A stretch of DNA of 64,000 bases from Novosphingobium aureum (GTDB taxonomy: Bacteria; Pseudomonadota; Alphaproteobacteria; Sphingomonadales; Sphingomonadaceae): NCBI RefSeq assembly GCF_015865035.1, contig NZ_JADZGI010000003.1, positions 62,001 through 126,000 of the forward strand, given 5' to 3'. Position numbers and translations under genes: made by a program. Under the pieces are notes generated by a model. That model was not told the origin of the DNA. It worked only from the letters and a program-made list of their open reading frames with translations, and did no database searches. This document shows positions 53,314 through 62,159 of this stretch, piece by piece; position 1 is the first letter of the stretch, and each line of letters opens with the position of its first letter.

Positions 53314-54795
53314 TCAGGCGGTCAGGATTTCCAGCGCGACGCGTTCGGCCGATTCCATTGCGCCTTCCATGCCCCTGTCGGCGAGCGCGGTGTGTTCGCC
53401 GCAGAAGTGTACCCGGCCATGGGCAAGGCCGCTCGCGCGCGGCAGGCGGTGGGCCTGACCGGGTGCCCAGACGGTCCAGTCGCCGGCGGCGAAGGGATCG
53501 GCCTGCCAGGACTTGAACCCGGCGACGCGCAATTTGCCGCGCGCTGCGGGACGCAGCCGCTCGAACTCGGCCAGCAGCTGTGCCTGCGCCTGTGCGGGCG
53601 CAAGCCGGTCGAGCGCGAGCGCGGTGTTGCCGCGTCCCCAGGCGGTGAGGCTGGTGATCGCACAGGGGTCCTCGCCGCCGCGGTTGACCTGCACGTTGCC
53701 GAGCAGCCCGTCAGTCCACATGTCGGGCGGCAGGCCGTCTTCTTCCCAAAACGGGCTTTCGGCCTCGAAATGAGTCTGGGTGATCTTCATGTTCGGCGCC
53801 TGCGCGACCGCCTCGGCGTGCGCTGCGGGCAGGGGCGGGTCGAAGGCGACGCGGCGCAGCGGGGCGAGCGGGAGCGTGCAGACCACGTGTCCGGCGAGGA
53901 CGCGCTCGCCGCTGGCGAGCCGAACCTCGCTGTCGCGCCCGCGCTGGCTGATCGCGCTTACCGTGCGGCCAAGGTGGATCCTGTCCGCAATGGTGCGCGC
54001 CATCGCCTCGGGCAAGCGGCTGTTGCCGCCCTTCACGGCCCATTCGTCGGGCCCCGAGGCGCGTTGCGCGGCGAAGAAGCTGCGCACGAAGACCCAGTTG
54101 GCAAGGCTCACGTTGGCGGCGTTGCTGCCTTGCGAGGGGTTGGTGTCATGGCACAGCGCGATCTCTGCTTCGGAAAAGCCGCGCTCGGCGAGAAAGTCGC
54201 GCATGGCGACGTCGAGGGCCGCATGTTCGGGGGCGCACCAGCCGTCGGGAGCTTCGGGCAGCGGAACTTTGGCCAGCTCGGCGCGCAGGGCCGGACCGGG
54301 CAGAAGCGCGCGTCGCTGCGCGGCGAGCGGGTTGCGCGGGCTCGTTGCCCATGCCTGCGCGGTCATCGCCTCGCCGCCGATGGCGATGAGCGGGTCGCCC
54401 TTGCTGCGCCGCCGGGAGCACTCGACGAGGTCGAGCCCGAGGCTGCGCGCGGCATCGAGCGTGCGCCCGTATCCCGCGAGCATGGTGTTGGCCCCTGCTT
54501 CGGGATTGCCCGTGACCTGATCGAGGGTCAGCACGCGCCCGCCCACCCGCTCGCGCCCTTCGAGCACGAGCACGTCGAGCCCGTTGTCGGCGAGCAGCAT
54601 GGCGCAGCGAAGGCCGCTCAGCCCGGCGCCGATCACCACCACCTCGGCTCTTTCGGGAAGGCGCGCGCGGCCCAGCAGCGCAGGGGCGGCGCGCAAGGCG
54701 CCCGCGCCCGCGAGCAATGCCCCCGCCGTCGCGCGCAACACGCCGCGGCGCGCCAGCGCGCGACCCTGAAACGGGCGGATCGGTGCGCGGCTCAA
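53314..54795 (-). CDS. flavin amine oxidase with export signal
   Basis: A 493-residue FAD amine oxidase. The first 45 residues (ALARRGVLRATAGALLAGAGALRAAPALLG) resemble a twin-arginine signal. Then come VVVIGAGLSGLRCAMLLADNGLDVLVLEGRERVGGRV and the C-terminal FCGEHTALADRGMEGAMESAERVA. It would oxidise an amine to an imine/aldehyde with O2 or another acceptor. Its start overlaps the stop of the 2Fe-2S subunit gene, so it is in the molybdenum hydroxylase operon; both act on a likely nitrogenous substrate. Confidence 0.9.
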   Translation of the reverse strand: MSRAPIRPFQGRALARRGVLRATAGALLAGAGALRAAPALLGRARLPERAEVVVIGAGLSGLRCAMLLADNGLDVLVLEGRERVGGRVLTLDQVTGNPEAGANTMLAGYGRTLDAARSLGLDLVECSRRRSKGDPLIAIGGEAMTAQAWATSPRNPLAAQRRALLPGPALRAELAKVPLPEAPDGWCAPEHAALDVAMRDFLAERGFSEAEIALCHDTNPSQGSNAANVSLANWVFVRSFFAAQRASGPDEWAVKGGNSRLPEAMARTIADRIHLGRTVSAISQRGRDSEVRLASGERVLAGHVVCTLPLAPLRRVAFDPPLPAAHAEAVAQAPNMKITQTHFEAESPFWEEDGLPPDMWTDGLLGNVQVNRGGEDPCAITSLTAWGRGNTALALDRLAPAQAQAQLLAEFERLRPAARGKLRVAGFKSWQADPFAAGDWTVWAPGQAHRLPRASGLAHGRVHFCGEHTALADRGMEGAMESAERVALEILTA

Positions 54796-55271
54796 GAGGC
54801 TTCTCTCCGCCCGGTGGCGCGGCGGATCGCGCGGCGAATGCGCGGATAGGTCCCGCAGCGGCAGACATTGGTTATCTGCTCGTCGATGGTCCTGTCGTCA
54901 GGGTCGGGATCGCGCGAGAGCAGGGCACTGGCCGCCATGATCATGCCGGGCTGGCAGAAGCCGCACTGGGGCACCCGTTCCGCCAGCCAGGCCTCCTGCA
55001 CCGGGTGCATGCTCTCCGGCCCCGGTCTCGTGCCCGCCAGCCCCTCGATCGTGGTCACGCTCTCGCTGGTGAGCGCGCCGAGCGGCATGACGCAGGCGCG
55101 TACCGCCTCGCCGTCGATGTGTACGGTGCACGCGCCGCACACGCCGATGCCGCAGCCGAACTTGGTGCCCTTGAGGCCGAGCGCATCGCGCAGCACCCAC
55201 AGCAGCGGTGTTTCCGGCGCGGCTTCGACTTCGTGCAGACGGTCGTTCACCTTGATGACGCGTTTGCTCAT
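54792..55271 (-). CDS. (2Fe-2S)-binding subunit of a molybdenum hydroxylase (isoquinoline 1-oxidoreductase type)
   Basis: A 159-residue small subunit with two [2Fe-2S] clusters. Cys40, Cys45, Cys48 and Cys60 form the plant-type cluster and Cys103, Cys106, Cys137 and Cys139 the second (QCGFCQPGM ... CRCGTYPR). It passes electrons from the molybdenum centre of the large subunit to an acceptor. There is no FAD subunit, as in the isoquinoline oxidoreductase/nicotinate dehydrogenase group. Overlaps of four bases join it to the genes on either side. Confidence 0.93.
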   Translation of the reverse strand: MSKRVIKVNDRLHEVEAAPETPLLWVLRDALGLKGTKFGCGIGVCGACTVHIDGEAVRACVMPLGALTSESVTTIEGLAGTRPGPESMHPVQEAWLAERVPQCGFCQPGMIMAASALLSRDPDPDDRTIDEQITNVCRCGTYPRIRRAIRRATGRREAS

Positions 55272-57484
55272 GCGCGCAGCTCCATGGCGAGATTGACGAG
55301 AGGCAGGCGGCGGAGGCGGCGTCCGCTCGCCTGCGCGATGGCACTGGCGAGCGCCGGGGCGACGCCGGGGACCCCGGCTTCGCCGACACCTGCCATCGCA
55401 GCCCCGCTGTCGAGCAGGTGGACTGCGATCGGCGGGCAATGTTCCATCAGGACCACAGGGTAGTCGGCATAGCTGGCCTGCTCGATCTGCCCGCCGCTCA
55501 GCGTGATCTCGCCGAACAGCGCTGCCGAAAGACCATAGACGATGCCGCCCTCGATCTGCGCCTTGACCGTGTCGGGCTCGATTGCGGTGCCGCAGTCGAA
55601 TACGCAGGTGATCGCATCGAGTTGCAGGCGCGGGGCTGGGCCGTCCTCGTTGCCAACCTGCTGGGCGATGCTGGCCTCGATTACCCACGCAGCCCTTGCG
55701 CCCCAGCCGCAACCCAGCGCCACGCCGCGGCCACGGCCCGGACCGGGCGGCGTGTCCCAGTCCGATTTCGCGCGCACTGCCTCGAGCACGGCGACGGCAC
55801 GCGGATCGTGCGCTGCGAGTTGCAGGCGATAGTCGAGCGGATCGCGGCCCAGCTTCGCGGCGATTTCGTCGATCGCGCTTTCGGTGAAGAACAGGTTGTG
55901 CGAGGCGCTGACCGAGCGCCAGTAGCCGGTGGTCAGCGGGGTCGTGATCTCGTGGTGCTCGATGCGCCGCTCGTCGATGGCATAGCACGAGGGCACGAGA
56001 TCGCTCGCAACCGAGGCATCGGCGCGCCCGGCAACGCGGTAGTCCTTCATGGTGGTGAGCGACTGGCCCGAGATGCGCGCGCGCATGGCGCGGATGCGGC
56101 CGTCGGCATCGATCCCGGCGCGCGTCCGGGCCATGAAGGCGGGACGATAGCAGTCGTGTCGGGTGTCCTCCTCGCGCGGCCAGACCAGCATGACAGGCCG
56201 CCCGCGCATGGTCATCGCCAGCTGCACCGACTGGATCACGAAGTCGGGCTCGAACTTGCGCCCGAAGCCACCGCCCAGGAACGTGCGGTGGACGGTGATC
56301 CGTTCGGGCGCGATCCCGGTCGCCTCGGCCACCTTGGGCGCGACGGTGTTGCCCGCCTGCGTCGGGGCCCAGATCTCGCAGCGCCCATCGGCCCACAGCG
56401 CGGTCGAGCACAATGTCTCCATCGTCGCGTGAGCGAGGTAGGGCACTTCGTAGTCCGCCTCGAAGGTCACGGCTGCGCCAGCGACGATCTCGTCGATCCG
56501 GGCGCGTTCGGCGCCGGGAGTACGCGTCCCCGCGGTGTCGGTGACGGGGAAGGGCAGGAACCCGGCCTCGTCCTCCAGACCTTCGCGCAGCATCGTGCGC
56601 ACCTGTGCGGTGTCGAGCCTGCCGCCCTGCGCGCTGGTGAGTTCGAGCAGGTTGGCGGCCTGCTCGGCCTGCCAGTAGCTCTCGGCGATCACCGCGACCG
56701 CGTTATCGAGCGCGACCACGCGGTGCACACCTGGCGCGCCGAGTGCTGCCTCGTCCGCGTAGCCCTCGAGCGCGAGGCCGGTGCACGGCGAATGGCGGAT
56801 CGAGGCATAGAGCATTCCGGGCAGCGAGACGTCCATGCCGAAAACCGCGCTGCCGTCGACCTTGGCAGGCAGGTCCTTGCGCGGGAAATCGCGTCCGAGC
56901 AGTTCGTGCTCGGCGCTGGACTTGAGCGGCGGGTCCTGCGGTACGGGCAACTGCGCGGCGGCGGCGGCCATGGCGCCAAAGGGCAGGCTTTCGCCGCTTG
57001 CGCGATGGAGCCTGCCGTTTTTCGCCGTGACGCTGGCAGGCTCGACGTTCCAGTGCCGGGCGGCGGCTTCGACGAGCACGGCCCGCGTTGCGGCGCCGAT
57101 CCTGCGCAACATCGCGTAGTAGCTGACGACCGCGTCGCTGTTGGCGCTGCGCTGCTTGTTGGCGGGGTTGTTGAAGCGCGCATCCGCGCCCGACAGGCGG
57201 ACCTCGACCCGGTCCCAGTCGGCGCAAAGCTCCTCGGCGATGATCTTGGGCAGCGAATTGACCACGCCCTGTCCCATCTCGGCGCCGGGCGAGGTGATGA
57301 TCACCCGGTCGTCGGCGGTGATCGTGACGAAGGCGTTGAAGGCTTCGGTATGTGCTGCATCGCTGGTCGCACCAAGCGCGCGCGCACCGATCAGGCCCGA
57401 CGCGCCGGCTCCGATGACGAGGCCTGCCGCGCCTTTCAGGAGGGTACGGCGGGTGAGCGCATCGAGTGAGATCGTGGAAGGCAT
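55268..57484 (-). CDS. molybdopterin-binding large subunit of a molybdenum hydroxylase (isoquinoline 1-oxidoreductase beta type)
   Basis: A 738-residue xanthine-dehydrogenase-family large subunit. The N-terminus LTRRTLLKGAAGLVIGAGASG is a Tat signal, and GAEMGQG, GGGFGRKFEPDF and the catalytic Glu in GVGEAGVPG are visible. Such enzymes add a hydroxyl from water next to nitrogen in a heterocycle, or oxidise aldehydes. The likely periplasmic location matches the other exported proteins in this cluster. Operator candidate E lies 45 bp upstream. It is the first gene of a three-gene operon. Confidence 0.92.
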   Translation of the reverse strand: MPSTISLDALTRRTLLKGAAGLVIGAGASGLIGARALGATSDAAHTEAFNAFVTITADDRVIITSPGAEMGQGVVNSLPKIIAEELCADWDRVEVRLSGADARFNNPANKQRSANSDAVVSYYAMLRRIGAATRAVLVEAAARHWNVEPASVTAKNGRLHRASGESLPFGAMAAAAAQLPVPQDPPLKSSAEHELLGRDFPRKDLPAKVDGSAVFGMDVSLPGMLYASIRHSPCTGLALEGYADEAALGAPGVHRVVALDNAVAVIAESYWQAEQAANLLELTSAQGGRLDTAQVRTMLREGLEDEAGFLPFPVTDTAGTRTPGAERARIDEIVAGAAVTFEADYEVPYLAHATMETLCSTALWADGRCEIWAPTQAGNTVAPKVAEATGIAPERITVHRTFLGGGFGRKFEPDFVIQSVQLAMTMRGRPVMLVWPREEDTRHDCYRPAFMARTRAGIDADGRIRAMRARISGQSLTTMKDYRVAGRADASVASDLVPSCYAIDERRIEHHEITTPLTTGYWRSVSASHNLFFTESAIDEIAAKLGRDPLDYRLQLAAHDPRAVAVLEAVRAKSDWDTPPGPGRGRGVALGCGWGARAAWVIEASIAQQVGNEDGPAPRLQLDAITCVFDCGTAIEPDTVKAQIEGGIVYGLSAALFGEITLSGGQIEQASYADYPVVLMEHCPPIAVHLLDSGAAMAGVGEAGVPGVAPALASAIAQASGRRLRRLPLVNLAMELRA

Positions 57485-57529
57485 GAGCGGTCGCGGTGTC
57501 CCTGCAGCGAATCTGGCCAGGGGCCCATG

Positions 57530-57549
57530 ATGTATCTATAAAGATACAA
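57530..57549. promoter_or_regulatory. GntR-type operator candidate, site E
   Basis: ATGTAT-CTATAAAG-ATACAA; its inner 18 bases (TGTATC-TATAAA-GATACA) form a perfect inverted repeat. It stands in the gap between the MFS stop and the ATG of the molybdenum hydroxylase large subunit. Confidence 0.65.
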
Positions 57550-57578
57550 ATACAAGCGCAGCGACCGCGCCTCGCCGT

Positions 57579-58847
57579 TCAGCCCGGCGCTGTGTGCCCG
57601 AATGCCGGGCGCGGCAGGCTCGCGATGGCGGCGCTGCTCGCTGCCATCAGTGCAAGCGTGAGCACGAGGAAGGCATCGTAACTGCCGGTCGCGTCGTAGA
57701 CCGCGGCTGCGGCCAGAGGGCCGAGCGCGGTGCCGACCGAAAGCGCGACGAGCAGGCCGCCATAGAGCGCGCCGAAGGCCTTGAGCCCGAAGTGGCGCGT
57801 GGCGAGATAGACGATCACGTCGACTTCGGCGCCGAGCGTCAGCCCGACCAGCACGGCGACCGCCGCCGCACCCTTGGCGCCCGCAAGCAGCAGGACGAGG
57901 CTCGATACCACCGGCAGCAGGAAGATTGCCGCGCCGACCCGCGAGGCGGGAAAGCGGTCGAGCAGGAAGCCGGTGGCGAGCCGCCCGGCGATGGAGAACA
58001 GGCCGATGATCGAGGCCATTCCTGCCGCTTGCGCGGTGCCAAGGCCGGCATCGGTAAGGATCGGCACGAAGTGGACGACGAGCGCGAGGATGGTGAAGGT
58101 GAACAGCAGGCTCGCCAGCATCAGCCGCAGGTAGATCGACGAGGCGAGGCCCTCGCGAAAGCTCATGCCTTCGATGGCGGGCGCGCTGGTGTCCGGCTCA
58201 GGTGTCCCGTCACGCTCGGTGCGCCGGGTGTCGTTCGCGCCGCGGAACAGGACGAGGATCACCGGCCATGCCACCAGTCCCCAGATCAGCGCCTGCCACG
58301 CCATCGCGCTTTGCCAGCCATGCGCGGCGATGAGCTTCGCGCCGAGCCAGGGGAACAGCGCGGCCGCTACCGATGCCCCGCACAAGGTGAGCGCAAAGGC
58401 GAGGCCACGGGCATGGGCGAAACGGCTCGCGACCGCGGCGGTCCAGATGGTTGCCTGCACGGGGAGCGTCGCCATGGCCATGACCACCCACAGCGCATAC
58501 CATTGCCAGGCGCTGCCATCGGCGGTGCCGAGCAGCGCGAAGGCGGCGCAGGTCAGCGGCACGCCGATGACGCCGAGCACGCGCGGGCCGACCTTGTCGA
58601 CCAACATGCCGATCGGCACCCCGAAGAGCGCCTGGATCAGCGTGGCGATGGTCAGCCCGAAGGTCGTCGTGACGCGGGTCCAGCCGAACCCTTGCGCAAT
58701 CGGCTCGATGTAGACGCCAAGGCCATAGATGTGGATGACGCTGGTTGCATAGCCCAGCGCGCCCGCAAGCGGCACGCCCCAATGGGCTTTCCACTCGGCA
58801 CGGGCCGTCGACTGCACGCGCGCGCCGGCGGGTCTAGCGGACGGCAT
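57579..58847 (-). CDS. MFS transporter (monocarboxylate-type)
   Basis: A 422-residue major facilitator protein with a first helix WGVPLAGALGYATSVIHIYGLGVYIEPIAQGFGWTR and FGVPIGMLVDKVGPRVLGVIGVP, the pattern of oxalate/formate and monocarboxylate-type carriers. ATG 58847 (MPSARPAG) is preferred; the longer frame overlaps the SDR more. It overlaps the SDR end by 14 bases and belongs to its operon. It may carry an acid intermediate across the inner membrane. Confidence 0.9.
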   Translation of the reverse strand: MPSARPAGARVQSTARAEWKAHWGVPLAGALGYATSVIHIYGLGVYIEPIAQGFGWTRVTTTFGLTIATLIQALFGVPIGMLVDKVGPRVLGVIGVPLTCAAFALLGTADGSAWQWYALWVVMAMATLPVQATIWTAAVASRFAHARGLAFALTLCGASVAAALFPWLGAKLIAAHGWQSAMAWQALIWGLVAWPVILVLFRGANDTRRTERDGTPEPDTSAPAIEGMSFREGLASSIYLRLMLASLLFTFTILALVVHFVPILTDAGLGTAQAAGMASIIGLFSIAGRLATGFLLDRFPASRVGAAIFLLPVVSSLVLLLAGAKGAAAVAVLVGLTLGAEVDVIVYLATRHFGLKAFGALYGGLLVALSVGTALGPLAAAAVYDATGSYDAFLVLTLALMAASSAAIASLPRPAFGHTAPG

Positions 58848-59766
58848 GGGCGGCCTTCTCGCGGCCCTCCTTGGCCATCTCGAAGCTCGAGCCCAGGTGC
58901 GTGAGGTAGCCGTTGAGGCCAAGGTTGCGGTACGTAGCCGGGTCGCTGATCTCGTCGATGCGCGCGGCGACCTGTTCCATCGTCCACTCGGGCTGGAATA
59001 CGCCCTGGGTCTCGAGCATGTCGATGCGCGCCATGCGCCCGCCGATCGCGACCAGTGCCTCGCCCGAGAGCGGGCAGTCCTCGTGCGCCAGCCAGCCTAC
59101 CATCGGCGCCACCAGTTCGGGACCGAGCGGCGGGTACTGCGAGGTATCGAGCCCGTCGGCCATGCGGGTCATCGCGCCGGGGAGGATGAGATTGGAGCGC
59201 ACGTTGTGTGCCTCGCCCTCGAGCGCGATCACGTTCGAGAGCCCGATCATCGCCGATTTCGAGACGGCGTAGTTCACGCAGGCCTTGTTGCCGTAGAAGC
59301 CGCCGATCGAGGATGTCAGCACCACCCGTCCGAAGCCCTGCGCCTTCATCTGCGGGAAGGCCGCGCGCACGAGATAGAAGGCCCCCATCAGGTGCACGTC
59401 GAGCACGGAGTGGAAGTCGGCGATGCTGATTTCGTCGAGCGTGCCGTAGCGCACGTTGCCGGCATTGTGGATCAGCACGTCGACGCGCCCGAAGCTCTCG
59501 AGTGCGGTCGCGACGATGGCCGCCGCACCCTCGGGACTGGCGACCGAATCGACACTGGCGACGGCCTCGCCGCCCGCATCGCGGATCTCGCGCACGACTT
59601 GCGCAGCGGGCCCTTCGTCCGCACCTTCGCCGAGGATCGCGCTGCCGTTGTCGTTGACCACGACCTTCGCACCGCGGCTCGCGAGCAGCAGTGCATAGGC
59701 CCGCCCCAGCCCGCGCCCGGCGCCGCTGATCACGGCCACGCGGCCATCGAAGCGCAATTCGTCCAT
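58834..59766 (-). CDS. SDR oxidoreductase (MFE-2-like (3R)-hydroxyacyl-CoA dehydrogenase type)
   Basis: A 310-residue SDR of the peroxisomal multifunctional-enzyme type: FDGRVAVISGAGRGLGRAYALLLASRGAKVVVNDNG, HNAGNV, and catalytic SSIGGFYGNKACVNYAVSK. The C-terminal tail (about 60 residues after the SDR core) is usual for the group. It would oxidise a 3-hydroxyacyl-CoA in beta-oxidation of a side chain or opened ring. It is divergent from the Rieske oxygenase gene at 59922. Confidence 0.9.
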   Translation of the reverse strand: MDELRFDGRVAVISGAGRGLGRAYALLLASRGAKVVVNDNGSAILGEGADEGPAAQVVREIRDAGGEAVASVDSVASPEGAAAIVATALESFGRVDVLIHNAGNVRYGTLDEISIADFHSVLDVHLMGAFYLVRAAFPQMKAQGFGRVVLTSSIGGFYGNKACVNYAVSKSAMIGLSNVIALEGEAHNVRSNLILPGAMTRMADGLDTSQYPPLGPELVAPMVGWLAHEDCPLSGEALVAIGGRMARIDMLETQGVFQPEWTMEQVAARIDEISDPATYRNLGLNGYLTHLGSSFEMAKEGREKAAHAVR

Positions 59767-59921
59767 CGTCCTCTCCTCGGCTTTTCGCCGGTTAGCTAGG
59801 CGTGTGCGGCGAGCCCATGCAACGCGCGCGCGCCGCTTTCGCCGGGGCGATGGAAGGCGGCGATCCTTGTCGCGCCGTGCCTGCCGGGCGCAAGCTCACA
59901 GGCATGGCGAAGGATAGCGAC

Positions 59922-61259
59922 ATGACCACCCAACCCGATCTCGAAAAGCCCGTGCTGGTTCCGGCCGAGGCTTACGTCTCTCCCGAATACGCGCGCGCCG
60001 AGCAGGAACGGTTGTGGCGCAAGGTCTGGCTTCAGGCCGGGCGGATCGAGGACATCCCCGAGACCGGCGACTACATCACTTACGACATCGGGCCCGACAC
60101 CGTGCTGATCACCCGCACCGGGCCCGACAGCGTGACCGCGCGCCACAACGTGTGCCCGCACCGCGGTCGCCGCCTCGTCGATACTCCGCCCGGTGCGCGC
60201 AATGCCCATGGCCATGCGCGCGGCTTCACCTGCGGCTACCATGGCTGGAGCTTCGCGCTTGACGGCACCAACACGCACGTCCCGCATGAAGAGGACTGGC
60301 AGGGATCGCTGTGCGCCGGGCGTGCCGATCTAACGCCGGTGCGCGTGGGCCTGTGGGGCGGATGGATCTGGATCTCGCTCGATCCCGATGGCGAGAGCCT
60401 GGAAGACTACCTCGGCGTGATCCCCGAGATGCTCGATCCCTATCGCCTGCAGGACATGCGCGCGCGCTGGCGCAAGTGGATCGTGTTCGAATGCAACTGG
60501 AAGGTGGCGATGGAGGCGTTCTGTGAGACCTACCACGTCGCCACCACGCATCCCGAGTTCAACGCCTTCGGCCAGTTCCGGGGCTGGGCACGCAACAAGG
60601 GACTGCACTCGCACATCGGCTACGAGGCGGCCAAGGACCGCGAGGAGGACGCGGGCAAGCTGCGCGTGGGCACTGGGGATGCGCGTATCTCTACCGCGCA
60701 GATGCAGCGCTTCACCTGGGAAAACGCCAATACCAACACGACCATGACCATGGTCCGCGCCGCCGAGCGGCTCGCCGAGGAACTGCCCGAGGGGACCGAG
60801 CCCGCGCAGGTCTCGGCGCACTGGATCAAGGCCTCGCGCGAGGCGGACGCGGCTCGCGGGGTAAACTGGCCGGTGGTCGCGCCCGCGCATACCGCGCAGG
60901 CCGGGACTGCGTGGCAGGTCTTTCCCAATTTCCAGATCGGGCAGGCGGTCAACAACATGCTGTGCTACGCCGCGCGGCCCTATGGCACCGACCCCGACAA
61001 GTGCATCTTCGAGGCCGCCGTCTACGAACTCTACCCCGAGGGCGAGGCGCCCGAGACCGAGTGGACCTACACCCAGCCGCACGAATGGCCCCCGGTGCTC
61101 CAGCAGGACTTCGGCAACATGGCCGCGGTCCAGCAGGGCATGAAGAGCGCAGGCTTTCGCGGCGCCCAGCCCAACCCCTACATGGAACGCGCCGTCGCCA
61201 GCCTCCACGCCAACCTCGCGCGCTACATGCAGGCGGGCATGCCCGAGCAGCAGGGGTGA
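59922..61259 (+). CDS. Rieske non-heme iron oxygenase, large (alpha) subunit
   Basis: A 445-residue alpha subunit. The Rieske ligands are Cys78, His80, Cys104 and His107 (NVCPHRGRR ... CGYHGWSF), and the mononuclear iron histidines are His205 and His210 in CETYHVATTHPEF. It is only weakly similar to the enzyme at 5994, so it has a different substrate. ATG 59922 has AGGA seven bases upstream and is preferred over ATG 59904. No beta subunit, ferredoxin or reductase lies next to it; electron partners must come from elsewhere. Confidence 0.92.
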   Translation: MTTQPDLEKPVLVPAEAYVSPEYARAEQERLWRKVWLQAGRIEDIPETGDYITYDIGPDTVLITRTGPDSVTARHNVCPHRGRRLVDTPPGARNAHGHARGFTCGYHGWSFALDGTNTHVPHEEDWQGSLCAGRADLTPVRVGLWGGWIWISLDPDGESLEDYLGVIPEMLDPYRLQDMRARWRKWIVFECNWKVAMEAFCETYHVATTHPEFNAFGQFRGWARNKGLHSHIGYEAAKDREEDAGKLRVGTGDARISTAQMQRFTWENANTNTTMTMVRAAERLAEELPEGTEPAQVSAHWIKASREADAARGVNWPVVAPAHTAQAGTAWQVFPNFQIGQAVNNMLCYAARPYGTDPDKCIFEAAVYELYPEGEAPETEWTYTQPHEWPPVLQQDFGNMAAVQQGMKSAGFRGAQPNPYMERAVASLHANLARYMQAGMPEQQG

Positions 61260-61543
61260 GGGGTGGGTGTCAAGTTAGGGGGTAGGTCGATAAACGCCAC
61301 AATCATTGAACTGATCAGTGACTGTCTCTCACCCCGCTCATCGTGAGCCTGTCGAAGGATGGGCGGCCAAGGACTTTGCATGTGGGGGCTTCGACAAGCT
61401 CAGCCTGAGCGGCGGAGGCTTAAAGCTTGGCAAGGTATGCTGGACGGAGAGGTTTCGAGAGAGCGTTCTCGATCCGGGTTCAGCAGGCTTGGGGGCGATG
61501 TGGGCTGGTTGCACCTTCCGCGCCCTGACGTCGCCGGGGAGGA
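61260..61543. other. lower-GC gap carrying a REP-like inverted pair
   Basis: A 284-bp stretch without a credible gene, clearly less GC-rich than the Rieske gene. Its main content is an inverted pair of REP-like elements; the space between the arms shows no other feature. Confidence 0.5.
61333..61413. repeat. REP-like inverted repeat pair
   Basis: The left arm (61333-61359) contains CGCTCATCGTGAGCCTGTCG and the right arm (61386-61413) the near reverse complement CTTCGACAAGCTCAGCCTGA. Elements of the type CTTCGACAAGCTCAGGATGAG are common dispersed repeats in sphingomonads and related bacteria. The pair would fold into a long hairpin in RNA and could end transcription from either side. Confidence 0.7.
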
Positions 61544-61972
61544 TTAAACGCAATCTCCAAAACTGGGCGGACCATCCTTTTCCAGAAGTTTCTCGACGGC
61601 TGCATCGAGTTCTTCAGCTGGCGAGGCCTTAAAGTGGTCGTAACTTTGCGCAACATCGCCTTCGCAAATGTACGTTGAATCTTGGCTAGTAAGATTTTGG
61701 CGGTTTTTGAATTTCGCGAGAACGGACGGATCTCCTCCGGTGTTGCGAATGATATATTCGTCGAACCTACGGGCGTAGCTCGCGATCCGAGCCTGAAAAT
61801 CTGCGTCCTCTCCGGCGTGGCATTGGCTCCCAGTTTTCTCGACGAAATAGATGAGTGTGCCAAGGCAGAGAACGCCGCGACCTGGCGCCTCTTCTGGGGG
61901 TGATGCAGAGATCAAGGCCGCGCCAGACGCGATCAACAATACTGCTTTCCCGAAAAGCTTTTTCTCAATCAT
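61544..61972 (-). CDS. small secreted hypothetical protein (142 aa)
   Basis: A 142-residue protein with an N-terminal signal peptide (MIEKKLFGKAVLLIASGAALISA). The mature part has four cysteines (near CLGTLIYF, SQCHAGED, TYICEGD and the C-terminal GDCV) that could form two disulfides. Codon use and base composition are noticeably less GC-biased than in the catabolic genes, suggesting separate origin. The family is not recognised. Confidence 0.65.
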   Translation of the reverse strand: MIEKKLFGKAVLLIASGAALISASPPEEAPGRGVLCLGTLIYFVEKTGSQCHAGEDADFQARIASYARRFDEYIIRNTGGDPSVLAKFKNRQNLTSQDSTYICEGDVAQSYDHFKASPAEELDAAVEKLLEKDGPPSFGDCV

Positions 61973-62159
61973 ATGCGGACCATACCTGTGTCAAAGCGAC
62001 ATTCCTAGTAAAGTCCATTTCTTACCGTCCGCCGCTGGCGAACCTCGTAAGCAGGTGATACCGGAAGAGCAGGTTTCGGAAACATCAAATCAACCAATAC
62101 GGACGCATCACCGCCACAGGGCACGCGGTGCTCCTCTGCCCCCGCGCGCCCCGTCCCGT

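Noticed and set aside
30295..57484. Naming the cluster as a nicotinate or nicotine pathway (NicA/B/C/D/E names)
   Set aside because: Families overlap, but the racemase-fold and alpha/beta proteins lack residues needed for maleate isomerase and deformylase activity, and a 2,5-dihydroxypyridine dioxygenase and maleamate amidase are absent.
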